DNA of 64,000 bases from Xenophilus sp. E41 (GCF_003671765.1 NZ_QPIB01000003.1:60095-124094); one strand, 5' to 3'. Counted from the stretch's first letter, positions 37,975 to 47,910 are shown. Notes: generated from the sequence alone by a model not told the origin. Numbers and translations: made by a program.

Positions 37975-38898
37975 TCACAACCGCGACACCGCCTGAAACC
38001 CTTCAGCACTCGAAGCCTGCGCCTTCGGCACCGCCCGCCCATCCTGCGGCGTCACCGGCAGCACCACATTGATCTGCCCCGTCCCCGACGAGCCGAAGTA
38101 CGGCGTCACCACCTCGGCCCGCCCGTCGTAGGCCGACCAGCCCAGCGCCCCGAGCAGCATGGCCGTGTCGTGCATGAAGCCCTCGCCGTGGCCCTTCACG
38201 GCGTACTCCGGCAGCATGGCGCAGAAGTCGACCCACTCGCCGTCTTCCCACATCTTCACCACGTCGTGGTCCATGCGCTCGAGCAGCGGGCTCCAGATGC
38301 GGTCGGCGAACTGCGGCGCCAGGCCGTTCTGCGCGAAGCGGTGCGACATCGAGCCGCTGGCGAAGAAGGCCACCGTGCCGTCGTAATGATCTTCCACCGC
38401 GCGGCGCATCGCCCAGCCCAGGCGTGCGCTGTCGTTGAGGTAGTGGCTGGTGCACAGGGCCGACACGCAGATCGCCTTGAAGTGCAAGTCCTCGTTCATG
38501 TAGCGCATCGGCACCAGCGTGCCGTACTCCGGCCCCAGCGTCGTTGCGTCGTGCGCCAGCGTCTCCACCCCCCATTCGTTGCACGCCTGCGCCAGCAGCT
38601 TGCCCAGCCGCGGGTTGCCCGGGATCTCGTAGGGCATGTTGCTGATGAAGTGCGGCAACTCGTTGCTGGAGTACACGCCCTTGAAATGCGGCGCGCAGTT
38701 CAGGTGGTAGCTCGCGTTGACCAGCCAGTGCGTGTCGAACACCACGATGGTGTCCACGCCCAGCGCGCGGCAGCGGCGGCCGATCTCCTTCAGCCCGTCG
38801 ATGGCGGCCTTGCGGCTGCCCTTGCGCGGGCCGTCGAGTTCGCTCAGGTAGAGCGAGGGCACGTGGGTGATCTTGGCGGCGAGTGCGAGCCTACCCAT
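37975..38898 (-). CDS. hpaD: homoprotocatechuate 2,3-dioxygenase HpaD
   Basis: 307 aa from the ATG at 38898 (MGRLALAAKITHVPSLYLSEL), with GAGGTG upstream; an ATG three codons earlier is less like the family. It is a class III (LigB-type) extradiol dioxygenase: His in ITHVPS (residue 12), VVFDTHWLVNASYHLNC, GSMSHRFAQNG and a late GEGFMHDTAMLLGALGW. It opens the ring of 3,4-dihydroxyphenylacetate to 5-carboxymethyl-2-hydroxymuconate semialdehyde using Fe(II). It lies between a Bug gene and the MITE-like gap. Confidence 0.94.
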   Translation of the reverse strand: MGRLALAAKITHVPSLYLSELDGPRKGSRKAAIDGLKEIGRRCRALGVDTIVVFDTHWLVNASYHLNCAPHFKGVYSSNELPHFISNMPYEIPGNPRLGKLLAQACNEWGVETLAHDATTLGPEYGTLVPMRYMNEDLHFKAICVSALCTSHYLNDSARLGWAMRRAVEDHYDGTVAFFASGSMSHRFAQNGLAPQFADRIWSPLLERMDHDVVKMWEDGEWVDFCAMLPEYAVKGHGEGFMHDTAMLLGALGWSAYDGRAEVVTPYFGSSGTGQINVVLPVTPQDGRAVPKAQASSAEGFQAVSRL

Positions 38899-38935
38899 GG
38901 CGAGCACCTCTTCGGTTTGCGAGCTTGCCCATCGG

Positions 38936-39916
38936 TCAGCCCTCCAGCGTGATGTTGCCCTTGCGGATCACCTCGGCGTACTTGGCGATCTCGCTGCGGA
39001 TGAAGGCGGCGAATTGCTCCGGCGTGCCCGAGAGCGAGGCAATGCCGCCCTTCTCGAACGCCGCCGTCACCGCGGGCGCGGCCAGCGCGCGGTTCACGGC
39101 CGCGTTCATGGCCTGCACCACCGCGTCGGGCGTGGCCGCGGGCGCGAGCAGGCCGTTCCAGGAATTCGATTCCACCGCCACGCCCTGTTCGGCCAGCGTG
39201 GGAATGTCCGGCGCGTAGACCGAGCGCTGCTTCGTCGCCATGCCCAGCGCCACCAGCTTGCCAGACTGCACATGCCCGCGGAACTCGGGCCAGTTGCCGA
39301 ACATCACGCTCACCTGCCCACCCAGCAGATCGGTCAGGGCCGGGCCCTGCCCCTTGTAGGGCACGTGGATGAGTTCGATGCCCATCTGCTGCGCCAGCAG
39401 CGCGCCCGACAGGTGCGCCGAGGTGCCGCTGCCGAAGGAGGCGTAGCTGATCGAGCCGGGCTTCGCCTTCGCGGCCGCACGCAGGTCGGCGATCGTCTTC
39501 AGGCCGCTGCCGGGGTGGGTGGCGAGCACGTGCTCCGACATGCCCATCAGCGCCACCGGGCGCAGGTCTTTCAGCGTGTCGTAGGGCAGCTTCTTCACCA
39601 GCGTGGCGTTGGCGCAGAAGCTGTTGGCCACCGTCACGAAGTTGCTGCCGTCGGGCGCCGACTTGGCGACGTAGTCGACGCCGATCACCGTGCCGGCGCC
39701 GGGCTTGTTGTCGACGATCACCGGCTGGCCCAGCGACTTGCCCAGCTCGGTGCCGACCAGCCGCGTCACGTAGTCGGTGGTGCCGCCGGGCGGGAAGGGC
39801 ACGACCAGATGCACGGGCTTGTTGGGCCAAGCGCTCTGCGCATGCGCGAGCAGCGGCCAGGCGCCGACCGCAGCGCTAGCCTGCAGCAATGCGCGGCGGG
39901 AAAGGGATGGCGGCAT
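38936..39916 (-). CDS. Bug/TctC-family periplasmic binding protein (second in operon)
   Basis: 326 aa from the ATG at 39916, with GGAGA upstream. The twin-arginine-like signal SRRALLQASAAVGAWPLLAHA is cut before QSAWPNKPVHLVVPFPPGGTTDYVTR, the standard Bug opening; DNKPGAGTVIGVDYVAKS, GSGTSAHLSGALLAQQMGI and PYKGQGPALTDLLGGQV follow. It has no TctA/TctB partner nearby. Being between hpaE and hpaD suggests its ligand is a phenylacetate-type acid or pathway inducer; that is inference. Confidence 0.9.
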   Translation of the reverse strand: MPPSLSRRALLQASAAVGAWPLLAHAQSAWPNKPVHLVVPFPPGGTTDYVTRLVGTELGKSLGQPVIVDNKPGAGTVIGVDYVAKSAPDGSNFVTVANSFCANATLVKKLPYDTLKDLRPVALMGMSEHVLATHPGSGLKTIADLRAAAKAKPGSISYASFGSGTSAHLSGALLAQQMGIELIHVPYKGQGPALTDLLGGQVSVMFGNWPEFRGHVQSGKLVALGMATKQRSVYAPDIPTLAEQGVAVESNSWNGLLAPAATPDAVVQAMNAAVNRALAAPAVTAAFEKGGIASLSGTPEQFAAFIRSEIAKYAEVIRKGNITLEG

Positions 39917-39959
39917 CGGCTGGTCTCCGTCGTTGTTCTTCTGCGTCCGGGCCGGGTCG

Positions 39960-41420
39960 TCAGACACCCCAATGGGGAATATGGTGCGAGCCCAGCGACA
40001 CCGCCACATTCTTCGGCTCGCAGAACACCTCATAGCTCCAGGTGCCCCCTTCGCGCCCCGTGCCGCTGGCCTTGGTGCCGCCGAAGGGCTGGCGCAGATC
40101 CCGCACGTTCTGGCTGTTGACGAAGCACATGCCCGCCTCGATGGCAGCGGCCACGCGGTGCGCGCGGCCGATGTTCTCGGTCCACACGTAGCTCGACAGG
40201 CCGTATTGGATGTCGTTGGCCAACTCGATCGCGTGCGCCTCGTCCCGGAACGGGATCAGGCAGGCCACGGGGCCGAAGATCTCGTCCTGCGCGATCTTCA
40301 TGCGGTTGTCGACGTCGGCGAACACCGTTGGCGCCACGTAGTTGCCCTTCTTCACCCGCTCGGGCAGGCCGGCCGGCGTGTCCAGGCCGCCGCACAGCAG
40401 CGTGGCGCCCTCCTTCGGGCCCAGCTCGATGTAGCTGCGCACCTTGGCGAGGTGGCCCTGCGAGATCATCGGGCCGACGATGGTCTTCTCGTCGAGCGGG
40501 TCACCGACGACGATCCTCTTCGCGCGTTCGACGAACTTCGCCACGAAGTCGGCGTAGATCGACTGCTGCACCAGGATGCGGCTGCCCGCCGTGCAACGCT
40601 CGCCGTTGTTGCTGAAGATCATGAACACCGCGGCATCGAGCGCACGCGCCAGGTCGGCATCGTCGAAGACCACGAAGGGCGACTTGCCGCCCAGCTCCAT
40701 GCTGAACTTTTTCAGGCCCGCGCTCTTCACGATGCGGTTGCCCGTGGCCGTGGAGCCGGTGAAGCTGATGGCGCGCACGTCCGGGTGCGCCACCAGCGGC
40801 TCACCGGCCTCCTTGCCGTAGCCGTGCACCAGGTTCAGCACGCCGGCGGGAATGCCCGCCTCCAGTGCCAGCTCGCCCAAGCGCGCGGCAGTCATGGGCG
40901 ACAGCTCGCTCATCTTCAGCACGGCCGTGTTGCCGAAGGCCAGGCAGGGTGCGACCTTCCACGTCGCCGTCATGAAGGGCACGTTCCACGGGCTGATGAG
41001 CGCGCACACGCCCACGGGATGGAACAGCGTGTAGTTCAGGTGCGTCGGCGTCGGGTAGGTGTGGCCATCCACCCGCGTGCACATCTCGGCGAAGTAGTAG
41101 AAATTGTCGGCCGCGCGCGGCACCAGCTGCTTGCCGGTCTGCGCGATGACCTGCCCGCAATCGTTGGTCTCGGTCTGCGCGATCTCGGGCACGTGCTTCG
41201 CGATCAGGTCGCCCAGCTTGCGGATCAGCTTGGCGCGCTCGGGCGCGGGCGTGTTGGCCCACTTGGGGAAGGCCTCCTTGGCGGCGGCCACGGCGGCATT
41301 CACCTCGGCCTCGCCGCCCTGGGCCACTTCGGCCAGCACCTCCTGCGTGGCGGGGTTGACGGTCTGGAAGTAGTCGCTGCCGGCGACAGCCTTGCCGGCG
41401 ATGAGGTGGTCGATACGCAT
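39960..41420 (-). CDS. hpaE: 5-carboxymethyl-2-hydroxymuconate semialdehyde dehydrogenase HpaE
   Basis: 486 aa, an aldehyde dehydrogenase. It has the NAD-binding SPWNVPFMTATWKVAP and FTGSTATGNRI, catalytic Glu in MELGGKSPFVVF and catalytic Cys in NNGERCTAGSRI. It oxidises the HpaD product to 5-carboxymethyl-2-hydroxymuconate. The ATG overlaps the stop of the preceding hpaG gene (ATGA), so the four genes hpaR-hpaG1-hpaG2-hpaE are translationally coupled. Confidence 0.94.
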   Translation of the reverse strand: MRIDHLIAGKAVAGSDYFQTVNPATQEVLAEVAQGGEAEVNAAVAAAKEAFPKWANTPAPERAKLIRKLGDLIAKHVPEIAQTETNDCGQVIAQTGKQLVPRAADNFYYFAEMCTRVDGHTYPTPTHLNYTLFHPVGVCALISPWNVPFMTATWKVAPCLAFGNTAVLKMSELSPMTAARLGELALEAGIPAGVLNLVHGYGKEAGEPLVAHPDVRAISFTGSTATGNRIVKSAGLKKFSMELGGKSPFVVFDDADLARALDAAVFMIFSNNGERCTAGSRILVQQSIYADFVAKFVERAKRIVVGDPLDEKTIVGPMISQGHLAKVRSYIELGPKEGATLLCGGLDTPAGLPERVKKGNYVAPTVFADVDNRMKIAQDEIFGPVACLIPFRDEAHAIELANDIQYGLSSYVWTENIGRAHRVAAAIEAGMCFVNSQNVRDLRQPFGGTKASGTGREGGTWSYEVFCEPKNVAVSLGSHHIPHWGV

Positions 41421-42172
41421 CAGGATTCCTTGATGGTGTTGGACAGGGCGCCGATGCGCTCGATCTCGGTGACGACGACGTCGCCGTGCTTGCAGTCCAC
41501 CACGCCGTCGGGCGTGCCGGTCAGGATCAGGTCGCCGGGCTGCAATGTCATGAAGGCGCTGAAGTACTCGATGAGGAAGGGCGCATCGAAGATCATGTCC
41601 TTCGTGCTGCCGCGCTGCGTGACCGTGCCGTTGACGGTGGTCGACAGCGCCAGGTTCATCGGGTCGGGCACGTCCGCCGCGTCCACCCGCCAGGGCCCGA
41701 TGGGCGTGCAGGTGTCGCGGTTCTTCACGCGCAGGTTGGGGCGGTACCAGTTCTCGAGGTAGTCGCGGATCGCGTAGTCGTTGGCCACGGTGTAGCCGCC
41801 GATGAAGTCGTAGGCATCGTCGCGCCGCACATGGCGTGCGGTGCGGCCGACGACGATCGCGAGCTCGCATTCGTAGTGCATGAACTGCACGCCGGCCGGC
41901 CGGCGCGTGAGCTGCCGGTGGCCGATGAGCGTGGCTTCGCCCTTGACGAAGACCAGCGGCTCCTCGGGCGCCTTGAACTCGAGTTCCTTGGCGTGGTCGG
42001 CGTAGTTCAGGCCCAGCGCGAGGATGGTGCGCGGGCGCGGCGTGGGCGCCAGCGGCGGCAGCCAGGTCACGGCGTCGAAGGCAGCGGTGCGGCCGTCGGC
42101 GAGCAGCAGCTGGCCATCGCGCTCGGTGGCTTCGTGCACTTCGCCGTTGAGCATCACACGTGCGTGCTTCAT
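41420..42172 (-). CDS. hpaG2: HpaG C-terminal-type decarboxylase/isomerase (separate gene)
   Basis: 250 aa, FAH fold: TILALGLNYADHAKELEF, GEATLIGHRQL, MHYECELAIVVGRTARHV (metal-binding glutamates) and DLILTGTPDGVVDCKHGDVV. In E. coli HpaG is a two-domain fusion that decarboxylates 5-oxo-pent-3-ene-1,2,5-tricarboxylate and isomerises the product. Here each half is its own gene, overlapping by four bases (ATGA). The start at 42172 is fixed by that overlap. Confidence 0.9.
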   Translation of the reverse strand: MKHARVMLNGEVHEATERDGQLLLADGRTAAFDAVTWLPPLAPTPRPRTILALGLNYADHAKELEFKAPEEPLVFVKGEATLIGHRQLTRRPAGVQFMHYECELAIVVGRTARHVRRDDAYDFIGGYTVANDYAIRDYLENWYRPNLRVKNRDTCTPIGPWRVDAADVPDPMNLALSTTVNGTVTQRGSTKDMIFDAPFLIEYFSAFMTLQPGDLILTGTPDGVVDCKHGDVVVTEIERIGALSNTIKES

Positions 42173-42783
42173 GCGGCCTCCTTCACCAGCGTGTTCACCA
42201 GCGGCTCGAACCCTGGCGCGCTGATCTCGATGCGCTCGCCCACCTTGGCCAGCGGCCGCCCTGCGTTGCAGCCGAGCATGAGCACATCGCCCGCATGCAG
42301 CGTCATGAACTCGTTCACGTCCGCCAGCAGGCGCACGGCGGGACGGACGAGCTGCGAGAAGTCGGCCGTGTGGCGCAGCTCGCCGTCGATGCGCACCTCC
42401 AGCGTGAACCTGTCCGGGTCGCCGTCCGTGCGCAGCGCACCGCCGATGCCCAGGAAGCCGTCGAGGCACTTGAACTTGACGGGAGGGCGGAAGAAGCTCG
42501 TGTGCGGCACCGAGAAGTCGTTCATCAGCACGTAACCGGCCACCGTGCCGCGCTCGCCCATCACCAGGCCGACGGTGGCGCCGACCTCCACCTCGGGCAC
42601 GCGCGCCGGCACGGGCACGGCGCCGCCGTTGGGCGTCCAGGTGTTGGCCGTCTTCACGTACAGCACGGGCGCCTTCGGCGAGGCCTTGTAGGGCGGCTGG
42701 TCCATCTGCGGTGCCAGCGCCTCGACCTCCGCGCGGAAGTTCAGCAGCACGCCGTACACCGTGCCCGTGGGCAGGTAGCTCAT
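42169..42783 (-). CDS. hpaG1: HpaG N-terminal-type isomerase/decarboxylase (separate gene)
   Basis: 204 aa, the other FAH-fold half of the bifunctional HpaG: GTVYGVLLNFRAEVEAL, YVKTANTWTPNG, EVEVGATVGLVMGERG and LRTDGDPDRFTLEVRIDGELRHTADFSQLVRP. It acts together with the neighbouring gene product in the decarboxylation-isomerisation steps. The ATG overlaps the hpaR stop by four bases, and its own stop overlaps the next ATG. Confidence 0.88.
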   Translation of the reverse strand: MSYLPTGTVYGVLLNFRAEVEALAPQMDQPPYKASPKAPVLYVKTANTWTPNGGAVPVPARVPEVEVGATVGLVMGERGTVAGYVLMNDFSVPHTSFFRPPVKFKCLDGFLGIGGALRTDGDPDRFTLEVRIDGELRHTADFSQLVRPAVRLLADVNEFMTLHAGDVLMLGCNAGRPLAKVGERIEISAPGFEPLVNTLVKEAA

Positions 42784-43283
42784 CGGTCTTCCTCTTCGGT
42801 CTGCGCCACCGGGGCCGGCGCCGGTTGTTCCAGCGCGATCAGGTCGTCCAGCAGCGCATAGAGCTGCATCAGCTTCGTCTTGCCCAGCGACTGCTCCAGC
42901 CACTGGTAGTGCGCCTCGATGCTGGTCGACAGCCGCTTGACCAGGCGCTTGCCTTTGGGCGTGGCCTCGATCACGGTACGCCGCTGGTCCTCGGGGTCGC
43001 GGTAGCGCGTGATGAGCTCGTCGCGCTCCATGCGCGCCAGCACGCCCGTCAGGCTGGGCCCGAGGATGAAGGCCTCGCGCGCCACGCGCCCGGTTTCCAC
43101 GGCGCCGTGCTCGCCCAGCACGCGCAGCACGCGCCATTGCTGGTCCGACAGCGCATGCTCGCGCAGGCTGGGCCGCGTGTGCGCCATCACGGCTTCGCGC
43201 GCCTGCAGGAGCAGGCGCGGCAGGTTGCGGTGCGCGAAGGTGGTGGCCACGGTCCGGTGTGTCTCGTTCGAGTTATTTAACAT
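42780..43283 (-). CDS. hpaR: MarR-family repressor HpaR
   Basis: 167 aa from the ATG at 43283; a GTG at 43250 is an alternative that matches the shorter E. coli HpaR. The winged helix has LSDQQWRVLRVLGEHGAVETGRVAREAFILGPSLTGVLARMERDELITR followed by the DPEDQRR wing. HpaR represses the homoprotocatechuate operon until 4-hydroxyphenylacetate or a homologue binds. A perfect palindrome covers its start codon (43275-43290), pointing to autorepression. It heads the minus-strand operon and is divergent from radA by 61 bases. Confidence 0.92.
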   Translation of the reverse strand: MLNNSNETHRTVATTFAHRNLPRLLLQAREAVMAHTRPSLREHALSDQQWRVLRVLGEHGAVETGRVAREAFILGPSLTGVLARMERDELITRYRDPEDQRRTVIEATPKGKRLVKRLSTSIEAHYQWLEQSLGKTKLMQLYALLDDLIALEQPAPAPVAQTEEEDR

Positions 43284-43290
43284 GTTAAAT
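43275..43290. promoter_or_regulatory. 16-bp palindrome over the hpaR start codon, probable HpaR operator
   Basis: ATTTAACATGTTAAAT is a perfect 16-bp inverted repeat in an otherwise GC-rich region. Its centre is the presumed hpaR ATG (complement at 43281-43283). Size and AT-rich arms fit a MarR-type operator. Bound repressor would block hpaR itself and possibly the divergent radA promoter region. Confidence 0.75.
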
Positions 43291-43344
43291 GAATGGGGCG
43301 GCCGACGCGCCCCCGGGTTTACCCGTGCTCCCTACACTCGCCCG

Positions 43345-44733
<1,389 letters not shown>

Positions 44734-44753
44734 GGGCTGCTGCTGAAATCGGA

Positions 44754-45010
44754 CAGCCGAACGCAGAGGGCGCAGAGGATTCGCAGAGGGCGCAGAAGGA
44801 AGACAGAAAAATTTCCGATTGAATGTGCCCCCAAGCTGGCGGCCGCTCTCCCTTGCGGAGCCGGGACCCGGCGCCCAGCGATCTCAGTCATTCAGGTCAT
44901 CACCTACCGCAGTCGTTGAGATCGCTCGGGCCGCGCGTGACGCACGAAAACCCCTTTCGGCTGTTCTTCTGCGACCTCTGCGAGCCCTCTGCGCCCTCTG
45001 CGTTCGGCTG
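44754..45010. repeat. MITE-like element with 25-bp terminal inverted repeats
   Basis: CAGCCGAACGCAGAGGGCGC... (44754-44778) is exactly complementary to 44986-45010; the pairing continues imperfectly for about 20 more bases (CGCAGAGGGCGCAGAAG). The 257-bp element takes up most of the 320-base gap between radA and the next gene. No coding sequence is believable inside it. The CTCTGCG-rich ends are a repeat type often seen in this bacterial family. Confidence 0.78.
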
Positions 45011-45053
45011 CCCGCTCCCGTATCGGCTGCCGCCACAGCGACAATCACCCCCC

Positions 45054-45494
45054 ATGACCCTTCAGAAGATCCTCGCGCCGCTGGTCGGCATCGGGCTGCT
45101 CATCGCGGCCTGGCGCTCCTACGGCTGGCTGGGCGTGGCCTTCGTGGCCACCGGCATCGTCATGTTCCTGCTGCTGCACTTCAACCGCACGATGACGGTG
45201 CTCAAGCGCGCGGCCGACCGGCCGATGGGCTACGTGGGCAGCGCGGTGATGCTCAACGCCAAGCTCAAGCCGAAGATGACGCTGCTGCACGTGGTGGCCA
45301 TGACCCGTTCGCTCGGCCTGCAGCGCACGCCCAAGGACGAGCAGCCCGAGGTCTACCGCTGGACCGACGGCGGCGGTTCGTACGTCGACGCCACCTTCGC
45401 CAGCGGCAAGCTGGTGCAGTGGGAACTCACGCGGCCGCCGCAGGACGCGAACGAAGCGCCGGCCACCTCGATGGGCGAACTGCCGCCGGCCTGA
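45054..45494 (+). CDS. small membrane protein, function unknown
   Basis: 146 aa from the ATG at 45054. Two close N-terminal helices (about 5-22 and 25-42) are followed by a soluble tail of about 100 residues with AMTRSLGLQRTPKD and YRWTDGGGSYVDATFASGKLVQWEL. No family is recognised. The tail would be cytoplasmic if the helices form a hairpin. It lies downstream of radA after a MITE-like element and converges on rdgC with a gap of 10 bases. Confidence 0.75.
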   Translation: MTLQKILAPLVGIGLLIAAWRSYGWLGVAFVATGIVMFLLLHFNRTMTVLKRAADRPMGYVGSAVMLNAKLKPKMTLLHVVAMTRSLGLQRTPKDEQPEVYRWTDGGGSYVDATFASGKLVQWELTRPPQDANEAPATSMGELPPA

Positions 45495-45504
45495 GCGCCT
45501 TCGC

Positions 45505-46488
45505 TCAGAACGGCGCGTCTTCGGTCGCCGTCTCGGGGGCGGCCTGGGCCTCGCCCCGCGGAGCGGCCGGCGCCGCGCCGAAGGCCATCTCGCCGCCCAG
45601 CGCCTCGACCAGCGCCGGCAGCAGCTGGCCCAGTTCGCCGGTGACGATGGCGGCGTCGGTGTCGAAGTTCTCGTCGCTGCCCTTTCCGCCCTTCGACTCG
45701 CCGCCCTCGAACACACCCTCGAGGAAGGCCACCTTGCGCAGCTGACCGCCCTCGGTGAGCTCGAAGGACACGCGGTCCTCCCAGGTCATGGCCAGGCGCG
45801 TGGGCCGCTTGCCGGCGGCGATGTGCTCGCGCACCTCGTCGATGTCCAGAGGGTGCTTGGCGTAGCGCACCACGGCCTTGGAGTCGTCGCTGGCCTTGAG
45901 CTCGCAGTCGCGGTCGATGGTGAAGCCGGCGGGCGGCTCCTGCGTGGTCAGCCAGCCGGCCATGGCGCTGGCCGGCTCCACCTGCGTGTTCACCGCACCG
46001 ACGGCAAAGCCGGGGATCGCCTGCACCAGCGCGGTGACCACCGAATCGGCGCGCGCCATATTCGAGGTGTCGAGCGTGAGGCGGCGCTTCTCGGGGTCGA
46101 TCCACACGGCGGTGCGCGCATGCCGCGTGAAGGCCAGCGGCAGCAGCTCGTGCGTGATGTCCTCCTTGAGCTGCTTCTTCTCCTTCTTGCCGGGCGCGCG
46201 GCCGGTGGTGGCCTCGATCTGCGCGGCGCGCTCGTCCACCTTGCGGCGGATGACCGAGGCGGGCAGGGCCTTGCTCTCCATCATGTACTCGAGCAGCCAC
46301 TGGCCGCCCACGGATTCGAGGAGCAGGCCGTGTTCCTGGCCGCGGGGCGGGACCCAGCCGGCGGACGATTCCTGCGAGGGGCCGCAGGGCACGAAGGCGG
46401 CGGCGTTGAGCTGTTCTTGTGCGGCGTCGAAGGCGGGCGTCCAGCTCGGTTCGATGCGGAAACTGATGACGTTCTTGAAACGGGGCAC
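45505..46488 (-). CDS. rdgC: recombination-associated protein RdgC
   Basis: 327 aa from a GTG at 46488, chosen because the family begins M-x-x-FKN (here VPRFKNVISFRI). RdgC features are FVPCGPSQESSAGWVPP, a lysine-rich helix (APGKKEKKQLKEDITHELLPLAF), the AVWIDPEKRRLTLDTSN strand and a C-terminal GELGQLLPALVEALGGEM. RdgC forms a ring-shaped dimer on DNA and restrains RecA. The C-terminal tail is extended with an A/P/E-rich stretch compared with E. coli. It is divergent from ilvE (154 bases). Confidence 0.92.
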   Translation of the reverse strand: MPRFKNVISFRIEPSWTPAFDAAQEQLNAAAFVPCGPSQESSAGWVPPRGQEHGLLLESVGGQWLLEYMMESKALPASVIRRKVDERAAQIEATTGRAPGKKEKKQLKEDITHELLPLAFTRHARTAVWIDPEKRRLTLDTSNMARADSVVTALVQAIPGFAVGAVNTQVEPASAMAGWLTTQEPPAGFTIDRDCELKASDDSKAVVRYAKHPLDIDEVREHIAAGKRPTRLAMTWEDRVSFELTEGGQLRKVAFLEGVFEGGESKGGKGSDENFDTDAAIVTGELGQLLPALVEALGGEMAFGAAPAAPRGEAQAAPETATEDAPF

Positions 46489-46641
46489 GGGAAGGGGGTC
46501 TCGGTGTCGGTGAAAAGCGGGCGATTGTCCGTCGGTCCGGCCCGCCGGCCGCGCTGGCCGGCCTGTAAGTCCGAGTAAAGGTGCCGGAAGTCGGGCGCCG
46601 TAAAATCGCCGGCTCCCCCGCAGACCCCTCAAGGACAACAC

Positions 46642-47577
46642 ATGAGCGCGATTCCCTCGCTGGCCGACCGTGACGGCAAGATCTGGATGGACGGTGAACT
46701 CGTGGACTGGCGCGACGCCAAGATCCACGTGCTGACCCACACGCTGCACTACGGCTGCGGCGCCTTCGAGGGCGTGCGCGCGTACAAGACCGTGAACGGC
46801 ACGGCCATCTTCCGCCTGGAAGAGCACACCGAGCGCCTCTTCAACAGCGCCAAGATCCTGCGCATGAAGATCCCCTTCAGCAAGGAGCAGCTCAACGAGG
46901 CCCAGAAGCAGGTCGTGCGCGAGAACAACCTCGAAAGCTGCTACCTGCGTCCCCTGGTGTGGATCGGGTCCGAGAAGCTGGGCGTCTCGCCCCGGGGCAA
47001 CACCATCCACGCCATGGTCGCGGCCTGGGCCTGGGGCGCCTACCTGGGCGACGAAGGCCTCAAGCGCGGCATCCGCGTCAAGACCAGCAGCTACACCCGC
47101 CACCACGTCAACATCACCATGACGCAGGCCAAGGCGGTGAGCAACTACAGCAACTCGATCCTTGCCAACATGGAAGCGCTGGACGACGGCTACGACGAGG
47201 CCCTGCTGCTCGACTCGGCCGGCTTCGTGTCCGAAGGCGCGGGCGAGAACATCTTCGTCGTCAAGAACGGCGTGATCTACACGCCCGACCTGTCGGCCGG
47301 CGCCCTGAACGGCATCACGCGCAACACCATCCTCCACATCGCCAAGGACCTCGGCATCGAGGTCGTGCAGAAGCGCATCACGCGCGACGAGGTCTACATC
47401 GCCGACGAGGCCTTCTTCACCGGCACCGCCGCCGAAGTCACGCCCATCCGCGAGCTCGACCGGATCGAGATCGGCATCGGCTCGCGCGGCCCCGTCACCG
47501 AGAAGGTGCAGTCGGCCTTCTTCGACATCGTGAACGGCAAGAACCCCAAGTACGCCCACTGGCTCACCAAGGTCTGA
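46642..47577 (+). CDS. ilvE: branched-chain amino acid aminotransferase
   Basis: 311 aa, class IV PLP aminotransferase. The catalytic lysine is Lys164 in TMTQAKAVSNYSNS; HTLHYGCGAFEGVRAYKT opens the fold, GFVSEGAGENIF binds the PLP ring area and FFTGTAAEVTPI is near the end. It interconverts leucine, isoleucine and valine with their 2-oxo acids. AAGGAC precedes the ATG. The zinc-finger gene starts five bases after the stop. Confidence 0.95.
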   Translation: MSAIPSLADRDGKIWMDGELVDWRDAKIHVLTHTLHYGCGAFEGVRAYKTVNGTAIFRLEEHTERLFNSAKILRMKIPFSKEQLNEAQKQVVRENNLESCYLRPLVWIGSEKLGVSPRGNTIHAMVAAWAWGAYLGDEGLKRGIRVKTSSYTRHHVNITMTQAKAVSNYSNSILANMEALDDGYDEALLLDSAGFVSEGAGENIFVVKNGVIYTPDLSAGALNGITRNTILHIAKDLGIEVVQKRITRDEVYIADEAFFTGTAAEVTPIRELDRIEIGIGSRGPVTEKVQSAFFDIVNGKNPKYAHWLTKV

Positions 47578-47582
47578 ACACC

Positions 47583-47834
47583 ATGTCCACCCACAACAGC
47601 ACGCTCGTCGACCAGGTCCAGTCCGCCGATCGCCGCTCGCTGGTCGAGCTGGCCGCCAAGGACCTGAACCACCAGGGCGGCATCTTCTGCCCCAGCCCCA
47701 AGGCCGACATGAAGCTCTGGAACAGCCACCCCAAGGTCTACCTGGACGTGGGCCGCACCGGCGAGGCCAAGTGCCCGTACTGCGGCACCGTGTACCGGCT
47801 CAAGGCCGGGGAACATTTCGGCGCGGGGCACTGA
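47583..47834 (+). CDS. zinc-finger domain protein (zf-CHCC type)
   Basis: 83 aa from the ATG at 47583. The C-terminal half has the pattern IFCPSPKADMKLWNSHPKVYLDV and CPYCGTVYRL, giving Cys-X(n)-His-X(n)-CxxC as in mitochondrial NDUFS6 and bacterial zf-CHCC proteins. Bacterial members often follow ilvE in betaproteobacteria, as here. Bound zinc is expected; its role, possibly linked to complex I assembly by homology, is unproven. Confidence 0.88.
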   Translation: MSTHNSTLVDQVQSADRRSLVELAAKDLNHQGGIFCPSPKADMKLWNSHPKVYLDVGRTGEAKCPYCGTVYRLKAGEHFGAGH

Positions 47835-47868
47835 CCGGCCCACGTCCTTCGCGCGCCCACACGCCCGG

Positions 47869-47910
47869 CGGCTGCGCTCCAGGTTCGCGAGAACCGGGAG
47901 GCAGCCGTTT
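47869..47910 (+). terminator. probable terminator after the ilvE unit
   Basis: CGGCTGC (47869-47875) pairs with GCAGCCG (47901-47907), with inner GGTTC-GCGA-GAACC and CTCC/GGAG stems, followed by TTT. The T-run is short, so efficiency is uncertain. Confidence 0.55.

Noticed and set aside
37205..37996. 263-residue plus-strand frame across the hpaF-hpaD gap
   Set aside because: It runs through two inverted MITE-like elements and antisense hpaF; composition is repeat-driven and there is no domain.
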